A stretch of DNA of 64,000 bases from Arsenicicoccus bolidensis DSM 15745 (GCF_000426385.1 NZ_AUFG01000005.1:87007-151006); one strand, 5' to 3'. Shown: positions 1 to 9,041, counted from the stretch's first letter. Made by a program: numbers and translations. The notes: a model not told the origin generated them from the sequence alone.

Positions 1-108
1 GGGCAGGTCTACATGCCGCGCGGTGATTACGGATTCGCGCCGTACTTCGGGTGGGTGGGGGACCGCTACGGCGTGACCTGGCAGCTGTGCGTGGGCATGG
101 CCGCCTGA
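1..108 (+). CDS. C-terminal end of a PhnB/VOC-like protein (partial)
   Basis: Only the last 35 residues lie in the window, in frame 1, ending at TGA 106-108. They contain the run FGWVGDRYGVTWQL, which resembles the C-terminal strand of PhnB-like glyoxalase/VOC proteins, where W-x-D-R-[YF]-G-x-x-W is common. The start and most of the domain are outside the window, so metal ligands and substrate cannot be judged. The family assignment rests on one motif only. Confidence 0.55.
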   Translation, partial: GQVYMPRGDYGFAPYFGWVGDRYGVTWQLCVGMAA

Positions 109-144
109 CCCCGGCGCGGAGGCACCAGGGCACACGGCAACGGG

Positions 145-1623
145 TCAGGTCGCCAGGTCGTGGTCGCCGGGCGGATCGGTCTCCGGCCGGTTCACGCCCG
201 GCGTCTCCCCGTGCGCCTCGACGGAGTCGCCTGCCGGTGGTGTCCGGTCAGGGGTGCCTGTGGCGTCCGCCGGGTCGGGCGGGCCAGTTGCGTCTGCAGG
301 TCGGGGTGCGGGGCGCCACCCGCCCAGGACGTTGACCACGTCCCACTCGACCCGGCCGCCGTCGGGGGTGACGCGTCCGGTGATGTCGTGCCGGTGGACG
401 AACCGGTGGTGCGGTCCGCACAGCAGGGCGAGGTTGTCGGCGTCGGTGGCGCCACCGTCGGCCCAGTGGACGATGTGGTGGACCCGTGACCAGGAGGCGG
501 GGTTGTCGCAGCCGGGGAAGCTGCATCCGCCGTCGCGCACCTCGAGCGCGCTCCGCTGCCCCCTGCTGGCCAGACGCTCCGTCCGTCCAAGGGTCAGGGG
601 CTGGCCACCCTCACCCAGCCAGACGGGCGTGACCTCGGCATCGCAGGAGAGCTCGCGGGCGTAGGCCGGAAGCAGGTGGGTGCCGAGGTCGTCGACGGCG
701 GCCACGGGCGTGGTGCAGTCGCACGGCTCCCCGGTGGGCCGCCAGAGCCCGAACATGTCCTTGGCCCGATGCTCGCACGGCCGGGCGAGCGCATCCAGCG
801 GGAGCGTGAGGTTGACCCTGGTGCCGGCACCCATGGGTCCGGTCACCGTGGAGGCGCCGACGAGCTCCGCCATCCGCATGAGAGCGTCCAAGCGGCGCTC
901 GCGGGGGAGCCGGGTGTCGATCTGGCCGGGCTCGGGGTTGGGGACCGGCGCCGACAGAGCCGTGAGGGCGGCGTCCAAGGTGGCCTTGTCGGTCGGGGAG
1001 AGCAGGCCCTCGAGGCGATAGAGCCCGTCCGGCATCTCGGTGAATCCGGACAGGCCGCGCTGGGCGGCGTGGTGGCTGCGGGTGCGTTCCTCGCTGTCGA
1101 GGGTGCCGTAGCGGGCGAGCATGTCGGTCTTGAACCGGGCCAGCGAGCGCCGGCTGGTGCACTGGCGGGCGAGGGTCGTGGCGGCCTCGGCGATCTCGTC
1201 GTGCATGGCCGGGTCGGTGGCGGTGCGCAGCTCGTCGAAGACAGAGGCGGCGCGGCCCGCGTCGCTCGGAGTCACGTCACCCGTCCTGAGCGCGTCGCGG
1301 AGCCCGGACAGTACCGGCCGGGTCGTCGTGTCGATCGCCCGTCGGATGGCGTGCGCGTCGGTCTCGGTGAGCGCGGCGCCGGCATCGGTCAGCCAGGCGG
1401 CCGCGCCAGTCGACCCCGACTCGCGGATCACACCCCGCTCGCCGGCCTCGATGGTGACGGCGCACGCCAGGCCCCGCGCCGCCGCAGCGACCTGCGTCGC
1501 GGTCACCGCCAACCCGGCCAGATCCATGGACTGGACCGAGCTCACCCCAGCACCGAGCACGCGCAACGCCTCCAGGGCCCCGTCGAGGGTGCCCCTTGCC
1601 GCGAGAACGTCGGTGTACGTCAT
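145..1623 (-). CDS. DUF222 / HNH endonuclease domain protein (13E12 repeat type)
   Basis: 492 residues. The first two thirds match the layout of DUF222, the helical domain found in multicopy actinobacterial '13E12 repeat' proteins. The last third carries an HNH nuclease module: CSFPGCDNP, then RVHHIVHWADGG, then LLCGPHHRFVH at about residues 366-412, giving the two Cys-x-x-Cys-like metal positions and the catalytic His pair. After this comes a Pro/Thr/Gly-rich tail of about 70 residues that is probably disordered. The start at 1623 is ATG. The biological role of the family is not settled; these genes are often present in many copies and behave like mobile or host-genome nuclease relics. A 14-bp palindrome lies 10 bases upstream of the start. 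Confidence 0.85.
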   Translation of the reverse strand: MTYTDVLAARGTLDGALEALRVLGAGVSSVQSMDLAGLAVTATQVAAAARGLACAVTIEAGERGVIRESGSTGAAAWLTDAGAALTETDAHAIRRAIDTTTRPVLSGLRDALRTGDVTPSDAGRAASVFDELRTATDPAMHDEIAEAATTLARQCTSRRSLARFKTDMLARYGTLDSEERTRSHHAAQRGLSGFTEMPDGLYRLEGLLSPTDKATLDAALTALSAPVPNPEPGQIDTRLPRERRLDALMRMAELVGASTVTGPMGAGTRVNLTLPLDALARPCEHRAKDMFGLWRPTGEPCDCTTPVAAVDDLGTHLLPAYARELSCDAEVTPVWLGEGGQPLTLGRTERLASRGQRSALEVRDGGCSFPGCDNPASWSRVHHIVHWADGGATDADNLALLCGPHHRFVHRHDITGRVTPDGGRVEWDVVNVLGGWRPAPRPADATGPPDPADATGTPDRTPPAGDSVEAHGETPGVNRPETDPPGDHDLAT

Positions 1624-1632
1624 ACGACCACC

Positions 1633-1646
1633 GTATCGAACGATAC
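1633..1646. promoter_or_regulatory. Palindrome upstream of the HNH gene
   Basis: GTATCG-AA-CGATAC is a perfect 6+6 inverted repeat with a two-base centre, starting 10 bases before the HNH start codon. The sequence just upstream (1647-1672) is unusually AT-rich for this genome, as a promoter would be. It is not a LexA box. An operator is an inference from position and symmetry. Confidence 0.4.
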
Positions 1647-1768
1647 ATCGAAAATATAGAGCGTTTGACCCTGATAGCCATCATTTGACCGTATGCCGAT
1701 CAGCCGCCACGACCTGTGAGGTCGACGTCATCTCGCACCCGCGAGGCGAGGGCCCCAGCGCCAGAGGC

Positions 1769-2572
1769 TCACGGCCGCCGCCAGACGTACGGCGTCGTCG
1801 TGGTGACCTTCACGAAGCCGGAGCGCTCGAGGATGGGGCGGGAGTGCTCGGTCGAGTCGCTGTGCAGCAAGGTCGCGCCGCGCCGCAGCGCCGAGCGTGC
1901 CCGCGCCGCCGTCAGGGCTCGATAGATCCCTCGCCCACGCCACTGGGCGAGCGTCGCCCCGCCCCAGAGGCCGGCGAACTCGGTGCCCACGACAGGCTCG
2001 ATCCGCCCGGTGCACACGACCAGCCCGTCGATCTCGGCGACCCACAGCTCCAGGTCGTCGCGCCCGAGCGCCAGGCGGTCGAGCAGCTCATCGGCCATCC
2101 CCGGGACGGCTTCGCCGAAGGCCTCGTCCGCGGCCTCGCACAGACGCCGCACGTCGGCCTCCGACTCGACCCGCCGCAGCTCGACGGCCGCCCCGTCAGG
2201 CAGGGGCACGTCCACCGCGAGCTTCGCAGCCTCGCCGATCATCACGGACTCCGGTGCGCCCGGGACGAACCCCTGGGTGACCAGGGCGTCGTGCAGTCCT
2301 GGCGCCACGTCGTGGCCGCGAGTCTTCCACTCCACCCTGGTGATTCGTTCGTCCGAGCGATAGTGCTCGAGCGTCTCCTGCACCAGCTGCTCGATCCTGG
2401 CCGCGTCGAGCCCGCCCAGGTCCCGGTAGGTGACGAAGCCGCGCACCCCGCGATACACCCCCCAGAGGACGGGCCCGTGCCGTTCCTTGGTGCCGGCCGA
2501 GACGAGCTCGGCCTCGTCGCGGAGCTGGGCGTCGTACCGGGCGAGCAGGTCCGCGGGGGAGGGGTCCGTCAT
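1769..2572 (-). CDS. GNAT family N-acetyltransferase
   Basis: 267 residues from ATG 2572. The C-terminal half (about 128-267) has the GNAT fold signature; the acetyl-CoA loop Q210-WRGRGIYRAL matches the (Q/R)-x-x-G-x-G/A motif, followed by a strand with HSDS and a final RSGFVKV-type motif typical of the family. The N-terminal 120 residues look like a second, degenerate acetyltransferase-like or accessory domain. The substrate is unknown. An in-frame extension to 2788 exists but runs antisense through the neighbouring monooxygenase gene, so the start at 2572 is preferred. Confidence 0.8.
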   Translation of the reverse strand: MTDPSPADLLARYDAQLRDEAELVSAGTKERHGPVLWGVYRGVRGFVTYRDLGGLDAARIEQLVQETLEHYRSDERITRVEWKTRGHDVAPGLHDALVTQGFVPGAPESVMIGEAAKLAVDVPLPDGAAVELRRVESEADVRRLCEAADEAFGEAVPGMADELLDRLALGRDDLELWVAEIDGLVVCTGRIEPVVGTEFAGLWGGATLAQWRGRGIYRALTAARARSALRRGATLLHSDSTEHSRPILERSGFVKVTTTTPYVWRRP

Positions 2573-2630
2573 GGGGGCCAGCCTGGCCCACAATGGGGCG
2601 ACGACAAACCCGATTTGCGAGGAGCGCCCG

Positions 2631-2954
2631 ATGATCACGATCACCGTCAAGTGGGACGTCAAGCCGGAGTACGCCGACGACTTCCTCGAGCTGACCCGGG
2701 AGTTCACCGAGGCGTGCCGCGCCGAGCCGGGCTGCCTGTGGTTCGAGTGGTCGCGCTCGTGCGACAACCCCAACGAGTACGTCCTCATCGAGGCCTACAA
2801 GGACGCGCAGGCCGGCAAGGAGCACGTCGAGTCCGGCCACTTCGCCGAGGCCATGAAGACGCAGGGGAAGTACGCCGCCACGCGCCCCAAGGTCATCTCG
2901 TTCGAGAAGCCCGGCACCGGCTGGGACGAGCTCGGTGAGATCCAGATGCCCTGA
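2631..2954 (+). CDS. Antibiotic biosynthesis monooxygenase (ABM) domain protein
   Basis: 107 residues. One ABM/YgiN ferredoxin-like dimeric alpha-beta barrel domain: begins ITVKWDVKPEYADDFLEL, then CRAEPGCLWFEW and a conserved ESGHFAEAM segment. Such proteins are cofactor-free quinol monooxygenases or heme-degrading relatives; YgiN-like quinol oxidation is the usual default, but no residue here fixes the substrate. ATG 2631 is preceded by GGAG at 2621, which decides the start. It is divergent from the GNAT gene, whose start lies 58 bases upstream. Confidence 0.85.
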   Translation: MITITVKWDVKPEYADDFLELTREFTEACRAEPGCLWFEWSRSCDNPNEYVLIEAYKDAQAGKEHVESGHFAEAMKTQGKYAATRPKVISFEKPGTGWDELGEIQMP

Positions 2955-3066
2955 GGCTCAGCAGGACCCAGGCTCAGCCCGTATGACGGAGCTGGTCACC
3001 GCTGCCCGTCCGGCCCGACGTCACGATCGGTGACGCGAGCCGCCCGAGCTGCGTGGAGCCGGCGCG

Positions 3067-4014
3067 TCAGTCATGCGTGCCGCGCCCGCCTCGCGCTCGG
3101 TCCGTGATCGCGTCGGCGACGTCGTCGGGGTTGCACTCGGGGAGCCAGTGCCCGGCGTCGAGCTCAGCAAACCGGTAGTCCGCGTCGACGAACGCGGCAG
3201 TGGCCTCCGCAGCGGCGCGGCCGAGGGCGACGTCGCGGCGTCCCCACACGTAGGTCGTCGGGACCTGGACCTGCGAGGACCGTTGCGCGGCAGCACCGTT
3301 CGTCGAGCCGGCACTCCTCGCCGCGGCCCCACGCCCGCCAGCAGCCTTCCTCGAGCCGAGACCGCCGGACGTCAGCGACCGCCAGGGGGCGCTCGCGCGG
3401 TACCAGCCGATCGGGCCGCGCAGGCTCGCCGGGGTGGCGAAGCGGGCGGCATACCGCTGGGCGTGGTCGGCGGGCAGGCCGGCGCTGGTCAGGAAGCGCA
3501 GCATCGACCGGGACAGCACCCGCTCGGGCAGGCCGGGCACCTGGAACGCCAGCATGTACCAGCTGCGACGCGCCTGGTCCGGCGTCCGCATGGCTCGCTC
3601 CATCGCCGCGGGGTGGGGCGTGGACAGGACGGTCAGGGACAGCAGGCGGTCGGGTGCCGACAGCGCGGTGGCCCAGGCGACGGCACCTCCCCAGTCGTGC
3701 CCGACCAGGTGGACGCGCCCGGCGCCCGACGCGTCGACGAGGGCCAGCACGTCGCGCACGAGCTCGCTGACGCGGTAGGCGTCGTTGCCGGCCGGCGACG
3801 CGGCGGGGGAGTACCCCCGCTGGTTGGGCGCGAGGGTCCGGAAACCCTTGGCGTGCAGGCGTTCCGAGACCGCCGTCCAGGCCGTCGCGTCCTCGGGGAA
3901 GCCGTGCAGCAGCACGACCACCTCGCCGTCGCGCGGCCCGCCGTCGACGACCTCGAAGGTCAGCCCGGCGCGGGTGAAGGAGTGCAGGGGAGGGGTGTCG
4001 ACGTGATCCGTCAT
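3067..4014 (-). CDS. Alpha/beta hydrolase, epoxide hydrolase-like
   Basis: 315 residues from ATG 4014. Oxyanion motif HGFP at 37-40 and nucleophile elbow GHDWGG at 105-110 place Asp107 as nucleophile, which is the epoxide hydrolase / haloalkane dehalogenase pattern rather than a serine hydrolase. The catalytic His is probably in DAGHWLPE near the C-terminus, and GRRDVAL supplies the acid region. About residues 215-250 form a Gly/Ala/Ser/Arg-rich low-complexity insert before the last beta strands, which is unusual for the family and may be a loop expansion. Substrate unknown. Divergent from the VOC gene at 4133. Confidence 0.82.
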   Translation of the reverse strand: MTDHVDTPPLHSFTRAGLTFEVVDGGPRDGEVVVLLHGFPEDATAWTAVSERLHAKGFRTLAPNQRGYSPAASPAGNDAYRVSELVRDVLALVDASGAGRVHLVGHDWGGAVAWATALSAPDRLLSLTVLSTPHPAAMERAMRTPDQARRSWYMLAFQVPGLPERVLSRSMLRFLTSAGLPADHAQRYAARFATPASLRGPIGWYRASAPWRSLTSGGLGSRKAAGGRGAAARSAGSTNGAAAQRSSQVQVPTTYVWGRRDVALGRAAAEATAAFVDADYRFAELDAGHWLPECNPDDVADAITDRARGGRGTHD

Positions 4015-4132
4015 GGTGGGCGCCGTTCGTCGTCGCGAGTCTGGCCAAGGCCACCCTAGTCCGGCAGACTCGTGCCGGTCCGACGTCGACGACGACGTCA
4101 TCGACGCCCACCGACGAACCAGCGAGGCCACC

Positions 4133-4528
4133 ATGTCCCGTCCTGTGCACTTCGAGATCCACGTCGACGACCTCGACCGCGCGATGGCGTTCTACGCCGC
4201 GGCGTTCGGCTGGAGCTACGAGGACTGGAGCGAGTTCGCCGGCCTGCCCTACGCCGGCGTCACGACCGGCGAGGAGGGCACGCTCGGCATCAACGGCGCC
4301 CTCATGCAGCGACAGGGACCGTCCCCGGCGGCCGACGGCGCGGTCAAGGGCGCCGTGCTGACCATGGGCGTCGAGGACTACGGCGAGTCCGAGCAGCGCA
4401 TCCTCGAGGCGGGCGGGACGCTGGCCCTGCCCAAGTACGCCCTCCCCGGGATGGCGTGGCAGGGCTACTACCTCGACACCGAGGGCAACGTCTTCGGCAT
4501 CCACCAGCCCGACGAGGACGCCCGCTGA
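4133..4528 (+). CDS. VOC family protein (glyoxalase/bleomycin resistance fold)
   Basis: 131 residues. A single VOC domain: HFEIHVDDLDRAMAFYAAAFGW at the N-terminus (split here into the usual metal-ligand His plus the A-x-x-FY helix) and DTEGNVFGIHQ at the C-terminus. The sequence resembles the two-module glyoxalase-like proteins of actinobacteria but has one module. Metal binding is plausible through the N-terminal His and a C-terminal acidic residue. Function is not assignable beyond fold. ATG 4133 is 118 bases from the divergent hydrolase start. Confidence 0.8.
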   Translation: MSRPVHFEIHVDDLDRAMAFYAAAFGWSYEDWSEFAGLPYAGVTTGEEGTLGINGALMQRQGPSPAADGAVKGAVLTMGVEDYGESEQRILEAGGTLALPKYALPGMAWQGYYLDTEGNVFGIHQPDEDAR

Positions 4529-4577
4529 CACGGGCGCCCTCGCGCTGGGTGGTTCGGGTGGGTCGCGGTGCGGCTGA

Positions 4578-4934
4578 TCAGCTGCCGTCGCCGAGGGGCG
4601 TGACGTCGGGCTGACCGGCGCCGGGCTCGTCCGAGCCGGTCGCGGCAGCCTCGCCGGGCGTGCCCTCGCGCACTACCTCGAGCTGCACCTTGGTCACCAG
4701 GGCCGCGACGGCTCCGATGGCGGCGAGCATCGGGGCGGCCAGCGTCAGGACGCCACCCGCGGCGACGCCCATGGTCAGCGGCACGGTCAGCAGCTCCTTG
4801 CCGTCCTGGTCCTTGATGACGACGCGCTTGGCGTTGCCGTCCTGGACCAGCTCGCGGACCTTGCCGACCAGCTGGTGGCTGGCCACGTCCATCCGCTCGG
4901 TGAAGGTCTGCTTGTCCTGCGGTGCGTCGCTCAT
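4578..4934 (-). CDS. DUF4342 domain-containing protein
   Basis: 118 residues. Residues 10-85 match DUF4342: a short helix with VGKVRELVQDGNAKRVVIKD, a beta hairpin GKELLTVPLT, then a hydrophobic membrane-compatible segment of alternating Gly/Ala/Leu (about 54-80). The last 25 residues are Gly/Pro/Glu-rich. The family is small, found in Firmicutes and Actinobacteria, and of unknown function; the glycine-rich hydrophobic helix suggests membrane association. A start at ATG 4934 is followed by a hydrophilic N-terminus. Confidence 0.75.
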   Translation of the reverse strand: MSDAPQDKQTFTERMDVASHQLVGKVRELVQDGNAKRVVIKDQDGKELLTVPLTMGVAAGGVLTLAAPMLAAIGAVAALVTKVQLEVVREGTPGEAAATGSDEPGAGQPDVTPLGDGS

Positions 4935-5031
4935 GATCTGCTCCCCCTGGAGGTTGTCGGTGGTGATGCCTCCAACCTAGGCAGGGGGCCTGGGGGCTCG
5001 CACTCGGGGACGACCCTGGCCGGACCCCCGG

Positions 5032-6975
5032 TCAGCCCGTATGCCGGGCCCCGGCCGCCACGGGGGTGCTGCACGTCGGCAGGGTCCAGTCCTGCTCGGG
5101 TCCGTACCGGTGGCCGTGGCCGTCCCCGGGCGCGAGGGAGGACAGGGTGTCGACGGCGGCCCCGCCGTAGCTCACCCACGGCAGCCACACCGCACCGGCC
5201 CAGCGCAGCGGTCGGTGGGTGGCCGTGCCGGGGACGAGGTGCACGATGGGGTCGTCCGCGTTGGCGAGGGCGCGCTCGCGGGCGATGCCGAGCCTGCCCC
5301 CGCCCGGCACCCCGCTCCACAGGGATCCGCACACGTGTGCGGCCCGCGCGTGATCGGCGAGGGCCGCCTGACCCGCCAGGGCGCCGAGCGACTCGCCGTA
5401 GACGTAGAGGGCGGGGCGCTCCCCGGCCGGCAGCTCGTCGATCCGCGCGGCGACGGCGTCGACGACCGCCCGCGCCGACGCCTCGCTCACGTCTCGCTCG
5501 GCGAGCAGGCTCAGCCAGCTCGGTGAGCGGTCGTAGTGCACGGCCACCGTCGCCACGCCCGAGCCGAGCTGGCGCTCGAAGCCCTCGATCGCGTTGCGGT
5601 TGACCCAGCCGCTCCCCGTCGGGACCACGACCACCACCGCGCGGCGTCCCCGGACGCCGGCCTCCACGAGGCGGGACGCGGCGAGCCGGGCTGCCTGCTC
5701 GGGCGCGGCTGCCTCGCCGACGTCCGACACCCGCACGAAGACGCGACCCGCCCCCACCGAGGACCGGTGCAGCATCACGTGATGGGCGTCGAGGTCCTTG
5801 TCCAGCAGGCCGAGCACCGGACCCTGCACCGCCCCCGACCCCGCCGCCAGCCCCAGCACGAGCATGATGACGCCGCACCCCCCCGTCACGAGCAGCCGCA
5901 CCCGAGGCCGCAGGGCGCGCAACTGGGAGACGCCGACCCTGACCCCGAGCCCGACCCCACGAGCCAGCCCCGTCAGCAGGAGCGCCACGACGACGGCCAG
6001 GGTCACGACCGCCGGCCAGTAGGTCCCGTCAGGACCCGCCATGTCCAGGCGCAGCGCGAGGCTCTCCTGGTAGCGGTGGCTTGACCCGACGCCCACCGCC
6101 GCTAGACCGCTGCCGACCGCCAGGGCGCGGCCCCGGCCGATCGGCAGCGGCCGGCGAGGGGGCAGGCGGCGAGGGGGCAGGCGGCGCCATACGAGCCGCA
6201 CCACCCCACCAACCCCGAGGGCAACGGCCACCAGCACCCCCGTCAGCGGCCCCTGCACGACGGCGGGGCGAGGGAGCAGCGAGGGGGCCAGGGACACCAG
6301 GACCGCCACCGCGACCAGCGCGGAGGTGAGGGCGCCCGGCAGGCGGGCCCGCAGCGCAGCCGCCACCGCGCGACGGCGCCGACCCGGCAGCGTCAGCGTC
6401 CCCACACCCAGCACGCCGGCGGTCGACGCCGCCAGGGACGCCTGGACGGCCGGCGTCTCCTGGGGCACGCCTCCGAGCTGCCGCCAGGAGTTCAGGGCGA
6501 CCACCGACGAGGCGACCTGCGCGCTCACGTCGCACGCAGGGTTCCCCGTGGCCGCGCAGGCCCGCTGGAGGCGGACGCGGAGCAGCTCGTCGATCGAGGT
6601 GCGGGCCCAGCCGCCGAGAGGGCGCCCGGTCAGCGCGGCGTGCCGCAGCAGGTCGTAGCCGAGGTCGTGCTGGCGGCAGGCCGGCTCGAACGTGCGGGGG
6701 AGCGGGACCGGGGACGAGCAGTCGCCGTCGGGACGCACCAGCTCGCCGTCCTGCAGGACCGGTTGGTAGCCGAGGGTGGCCTCGAAGTCGTCCGGGACCG
6801 CCCGCAGCGCCTGGGTGCCGGTGCTGGTCGTGAGGGCCGTCACGGCTCGGCCGGCGGGCGACGACGGCGGGGCGACGTCGGAGCCTCCCCGCACGAGGTT
6901 GACGAGCGTCAGGGCCAGCGCGGCGGCGATGACGACCAGCAGGACGGCGAGGACACGGGGCGGAGGACGAGTCAT
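5032..6975 (-). CDS. Membrane protein: phospholipase A2-like domain fused to Abhydrolase_9
   Basis: 647 residues. A signal-anchor lies at about 7-27. Residues 80-115 hold a bacterial phospholipase A2 core: Cys86, then Cys100-R-Q-H103-D104-L-G-Y, the C-x-x-H-D-x-x-Y catalytic motif with its disulfide partner. About 210-375 contains four to five membrane segments as in the N-terminal part of the COG4425/Abhydrolase_9 family. The C-terminal catalytic half has the family hallmark PTGSGWV (452-458) and the serine elbow GESLG with Ser529. Thus two lipase-like catalytic modules share one polypeptide, one predicted outside, one after the membrane part. COG4425 proteins are poorly characterised serine hydrolases; the PLA2 module is not a usual part as far as I recall. 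The gene stands alone between DUF4342 and a divergent histidine kinase. Confidence 0.8.
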   Translation of the reverse strand: MTRPPPRVLAVLLVVIAAALALTLVNLVRGGSDVAPPSSPAGRAVTALTTSTGTQALRAVPDDFEATLGYQPVLQDGELVRPDGDCSSPVPLPRTFEPACRQHDLGYDLLRHAALTGRPLGGWARTSIDELLRVRLQRACAATGNPACDVSAQVASSVVALNSWRQLGGVPQETPAVQASLAASTAGVLGVGTLTLPGRRRRAVAAALRARLPGALTSALVAVAVLVSLAPSLLPRPAVVQGPLTGVLVAVALGVGGVVRLVWRRLPPRRLPPRRPLPIGRGRALAVGSGLAAVGVGSSHRYQESLALRLDMAGPDGTYWPAVVTLAVVVALLLTGLARGVGLGVRVGVSQLRALRPRVRLLVTGGCGVIMLVLGLAAGSGAVQGPVLGLLDKDLDAHHVMLHRSSVGAGRVFVRVSDVGEAAAPEQAARLAASRLVEAGVRGRRAVVVVVPTGSGWVNRNAIEGFERQLGSGVATVAVHYDRSPSWLSLLAERDVSEASARAVVDAVAARIDELPAGERPALYVYGESLGALAGQAALADHARAAHVCGSLWSGVPGGGRLGIARERALANADDPIVHLVPGTATHRPLRWAGAVWLPWVSYGGAAVDTLSSLAPGDGHGHRYGPEQDWTLPTCSTPVAAGARHTG

Positions 6976-7139
6976 GGCTGTGACGCTAGGAATTCGCGAC
7001 CGAGCGGCGGATCGCCCGCGAGTGCCGTGAGCGGCCCGCCGCTGCGGCGGGGTGGGCGAGCCCTCTCACCGTGGAGGGTCGGTTCTGTCTCACCCGCCGG
7101 TATGACGACGCGGCCGCCGTCCGTGCGTACTGTCGAAGC

Positions 7140-8369
7140 GTGACCAGGACGCGTGAACGGCCGTGGAGGCGCCCAGCGCCGCCGCGCGCCCCGGCGAGGC
7201 TGGCCCGCGGCGGGATCCGTCGGATCTCGGCGGTCAGCGTGCGGGCCCTGTCCTACTGGCTGTGGGCCCTCACCCTGCTGCTGTTCACGATCGCGTGGCC
7301 GACCCTGTCGCTCACGCACGACGTGCCGACGAGCCTGCGTCCGGTCGTCGCCGCTGCCGGGGTCGCACCGCTCCTGCTGCTGCGACGCCATCCCTTCCTG
7401 GGGTGGGCGCTGTGGTGCGCGGGCGGCATGGTGGTGCCGGTGCTGTTCCGCCGCCAGCCCGGCTACGACTTCCCGTGGCAGGTCACGGCGTTCCTGGTGC
7501 TGCTGGCCCTGCTCGTGGCCGTCGGGGTCCGGGAGAGCCGGCGTGCCCTGGTCACGACCTGGGTCGCCACCACCGCCCTGTGCATCGCCTTCCTGCCGGG
7601 AGAGCTCGCCCCCGGCTGGGTCTTCGGCCTGACGGCGGTCCTCGGCGTGGGCCTGCTCGCCCGCTGGCTGCTGCGGTCCCAGCGCGAGCTGGCCCAGCAG
7701 ACCGAGCTCGGCGAGCTCGAGCGCGCTCGCCGCACGATCGCCGAGGAGCGCACCCGCATCGCCCGCGACCTGCACGACGTGGTCGCCCACCGCATGTCGA
7801 TGGTCGTCGTGCAGGCCCAGAGCGCGCCATACCGGCTCGGCGGGGTGGATCCGCAGGTGTCCGTCGAGTTCACCGCCATCGCCGACCAGGCCCGGGAGGC
7901 CCTCAACGAGGTCCGTGGGCTGCTGGGCGTGCTGCGCAGCGACGGGCAGCTGGCCGAGGACGTCCCGCAGCCCGGCATCGCCGACGCCCTCGAGCTGCTG
8001 CGGGAGGCGCGCGAGGCGGGGCTGGACCTGCGCTGGGACGTCGAGGGCGATCCGGACGGGTGCGGGACGGCCACCGCGATGGTGACCTATCGCATCCTGC
8101 AGGAGTCTCTGGCCAACGCCTCGCGGCACGCACCGGGCGCCGAGGTGCAGGTGGACCTGGACCTCGGTCCGACCGTCGTCGTGCGCGTCCGCAACGGGCT
8201 CTCGTCCCGCACGCCGGAGCCGGGGACGCACGCGGGCAACGGCATCTTGGGCATGCAGTTCCGGGCCGCCTCGGTCGGGGGCTCCCTGAGCGCCGGGCCG
8301 TCGGAGGACGGCGGGTTCGAGGTGCGGGCCACGCTGCCGGCCCGGGCCACCGTCCGGGACGAGGCCTAG
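7140..8369 (+). CDS. NarL/DesK-type sensor histidine kinase
   Basis: About 409 residues from GTG 7140. Four to six membrane segments fill residues about 35-180. The HisKA_3 dimerisation box TRIARDLHDVVAHRMSMVV carries the phospho-acceptor His at about 212. The HATPase domain follows: the N box is degenerate near ESLANASRHAPGA and the G box is GNGILGMQFRAA. There is no periplasmic sensor domain, so the signal is probably sensed in the membrane, as in many actinobacterial homologues. The stop at 8369 is 3 bases from the response regulator start, so the pair is co-transcribed. An in-frame ATG-like start at 7071 is less likely because GTG 7140 fits the conserved length better. Confidence 0.88.
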   Translation: MTRTRERPWRRPAPPRAPARLARGGIRRISAVSVRALSYWLWALTLLLFTIAWPTLSLTHDVPTSLRPVVAAAGVAPLLLLRRHPFLGWALWCAGGMVVPVLFRRQPGYDFPWQVTAFLVLLALLVAVGVRESRRALVTTWVATTALCIAFLPGELAPGWVFGLTAVLGVGLLARWLLRSQRELAQQTELGELERARRTIAEERTRIARDLHDVVAHRMSMVVVQAQSAPYRLGGVDPQVSVEFTAIADQAREALNEVRGLLGVLRSDGQLAEDVPQPGIADALELLREAREAGLDLRWDVEGDPDGCGTATAMVTYRILQESLANASRHAPGAEVQVDLDLGPTVVVRVRNGLSSRTPEPGTHAGNGILGMQFRAASVGGSLSAGPSEDGGFEVRATLPARATVRDEA

Positions 8370-8372
8370 GCT

Positions 8373-9041
8373 GTGACCGTGCCAGTCACCGTGCTGATCG
8401 CCGACGACCAGGCCATGGTCCGCGAGGGCTTCGGCGCGCTGCTCGCCGCCCAGCGGGACCTCACGGTCGTCGGCCACGCCGCGGACGGCCGGGAGGCGGT
8501 CTCCGAGGTCGTGCGGCTGCGGCCCGACGTCGTCCTCATGGACGTCCGCATGCCCGTGCTCAACGGCCTCGAGGCCACCGCCGAGATCGTCTCGCGACGA
8601 CTTGACCCGCCGTCGAGGATCCTCATGCTCACGACCTTCGACATCGACGACTACGTCTACGAGGCGCTGCGGCTGGGCGCCAGCGGCTTCCTGCTCAAGG
8701 ACGCCCCCGCCGACGAGCTGGTCCGCGCCGTGCGGGTCGTCGCGGCGGGGGAGTCGCTGCTCGCGCCCTCGATCACCCGCCGGCTGATCGAGGAGGTGAC
8801 CCGGCGCCGACCCCCGCGACGGGCCGCCACGGGCTCCCTCGCGCGGCTGACCGGCCGCGAGCGCGAGATCCTCGAGCTGGTCGCCACCGGCATGTCCAAC
8901 GCCGAGATCGCCGCCCGCCTCTACCTCTCGGACCAGACGGTCAAGACGCACGTCAGCAAGGTCCTGACCAAGCTCGCGCTGCGCGACCGCGCCCAGGCCG
9001 TCGTGTTCGCCTACGAGAACGGCGTGGTGACCCCCGGGTGA
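8373..9041 (+). CDS. LuxR/NarL-type response regulator
   Basis: 222 residues from GTG 8373. The receiver domain (1-120) has the acidic pair Asp11-Asp12 and phosphorylation site Asp57 in VVLMDVRMPV, with a TTF switch region and Lys in LLKDA. A LuxR helix-turn-helix occupies about 155-215: LTGREREILELVATGMSN and a recognition helix DQTVKTHVSKVL. It is the partner of the upstream kinase. Targets are not visible in the window. The next reading frame (AlkA) begins inside its stop codon, so the three may form one transcript. Confidence 0.92.
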   Translation: MTVPVTVLIADDQAMVREGFGALLAAQRDLTVVGHAADGREAVSEVVRLRPDVVLMDVRMPVLNGLEATAEIVSRRLDPPSRILMLTTFDIDDYVYEALRLGASGFLLKDAPADELVRAVRVVAAGESLLAPSITRRLIEEVTRRRPPRRAATGSLARLTGREREILELVATGMSNAEIAARLYLSDQTVKTHVSKVLTKLALRDRAQAVVFAYENGVVTPG

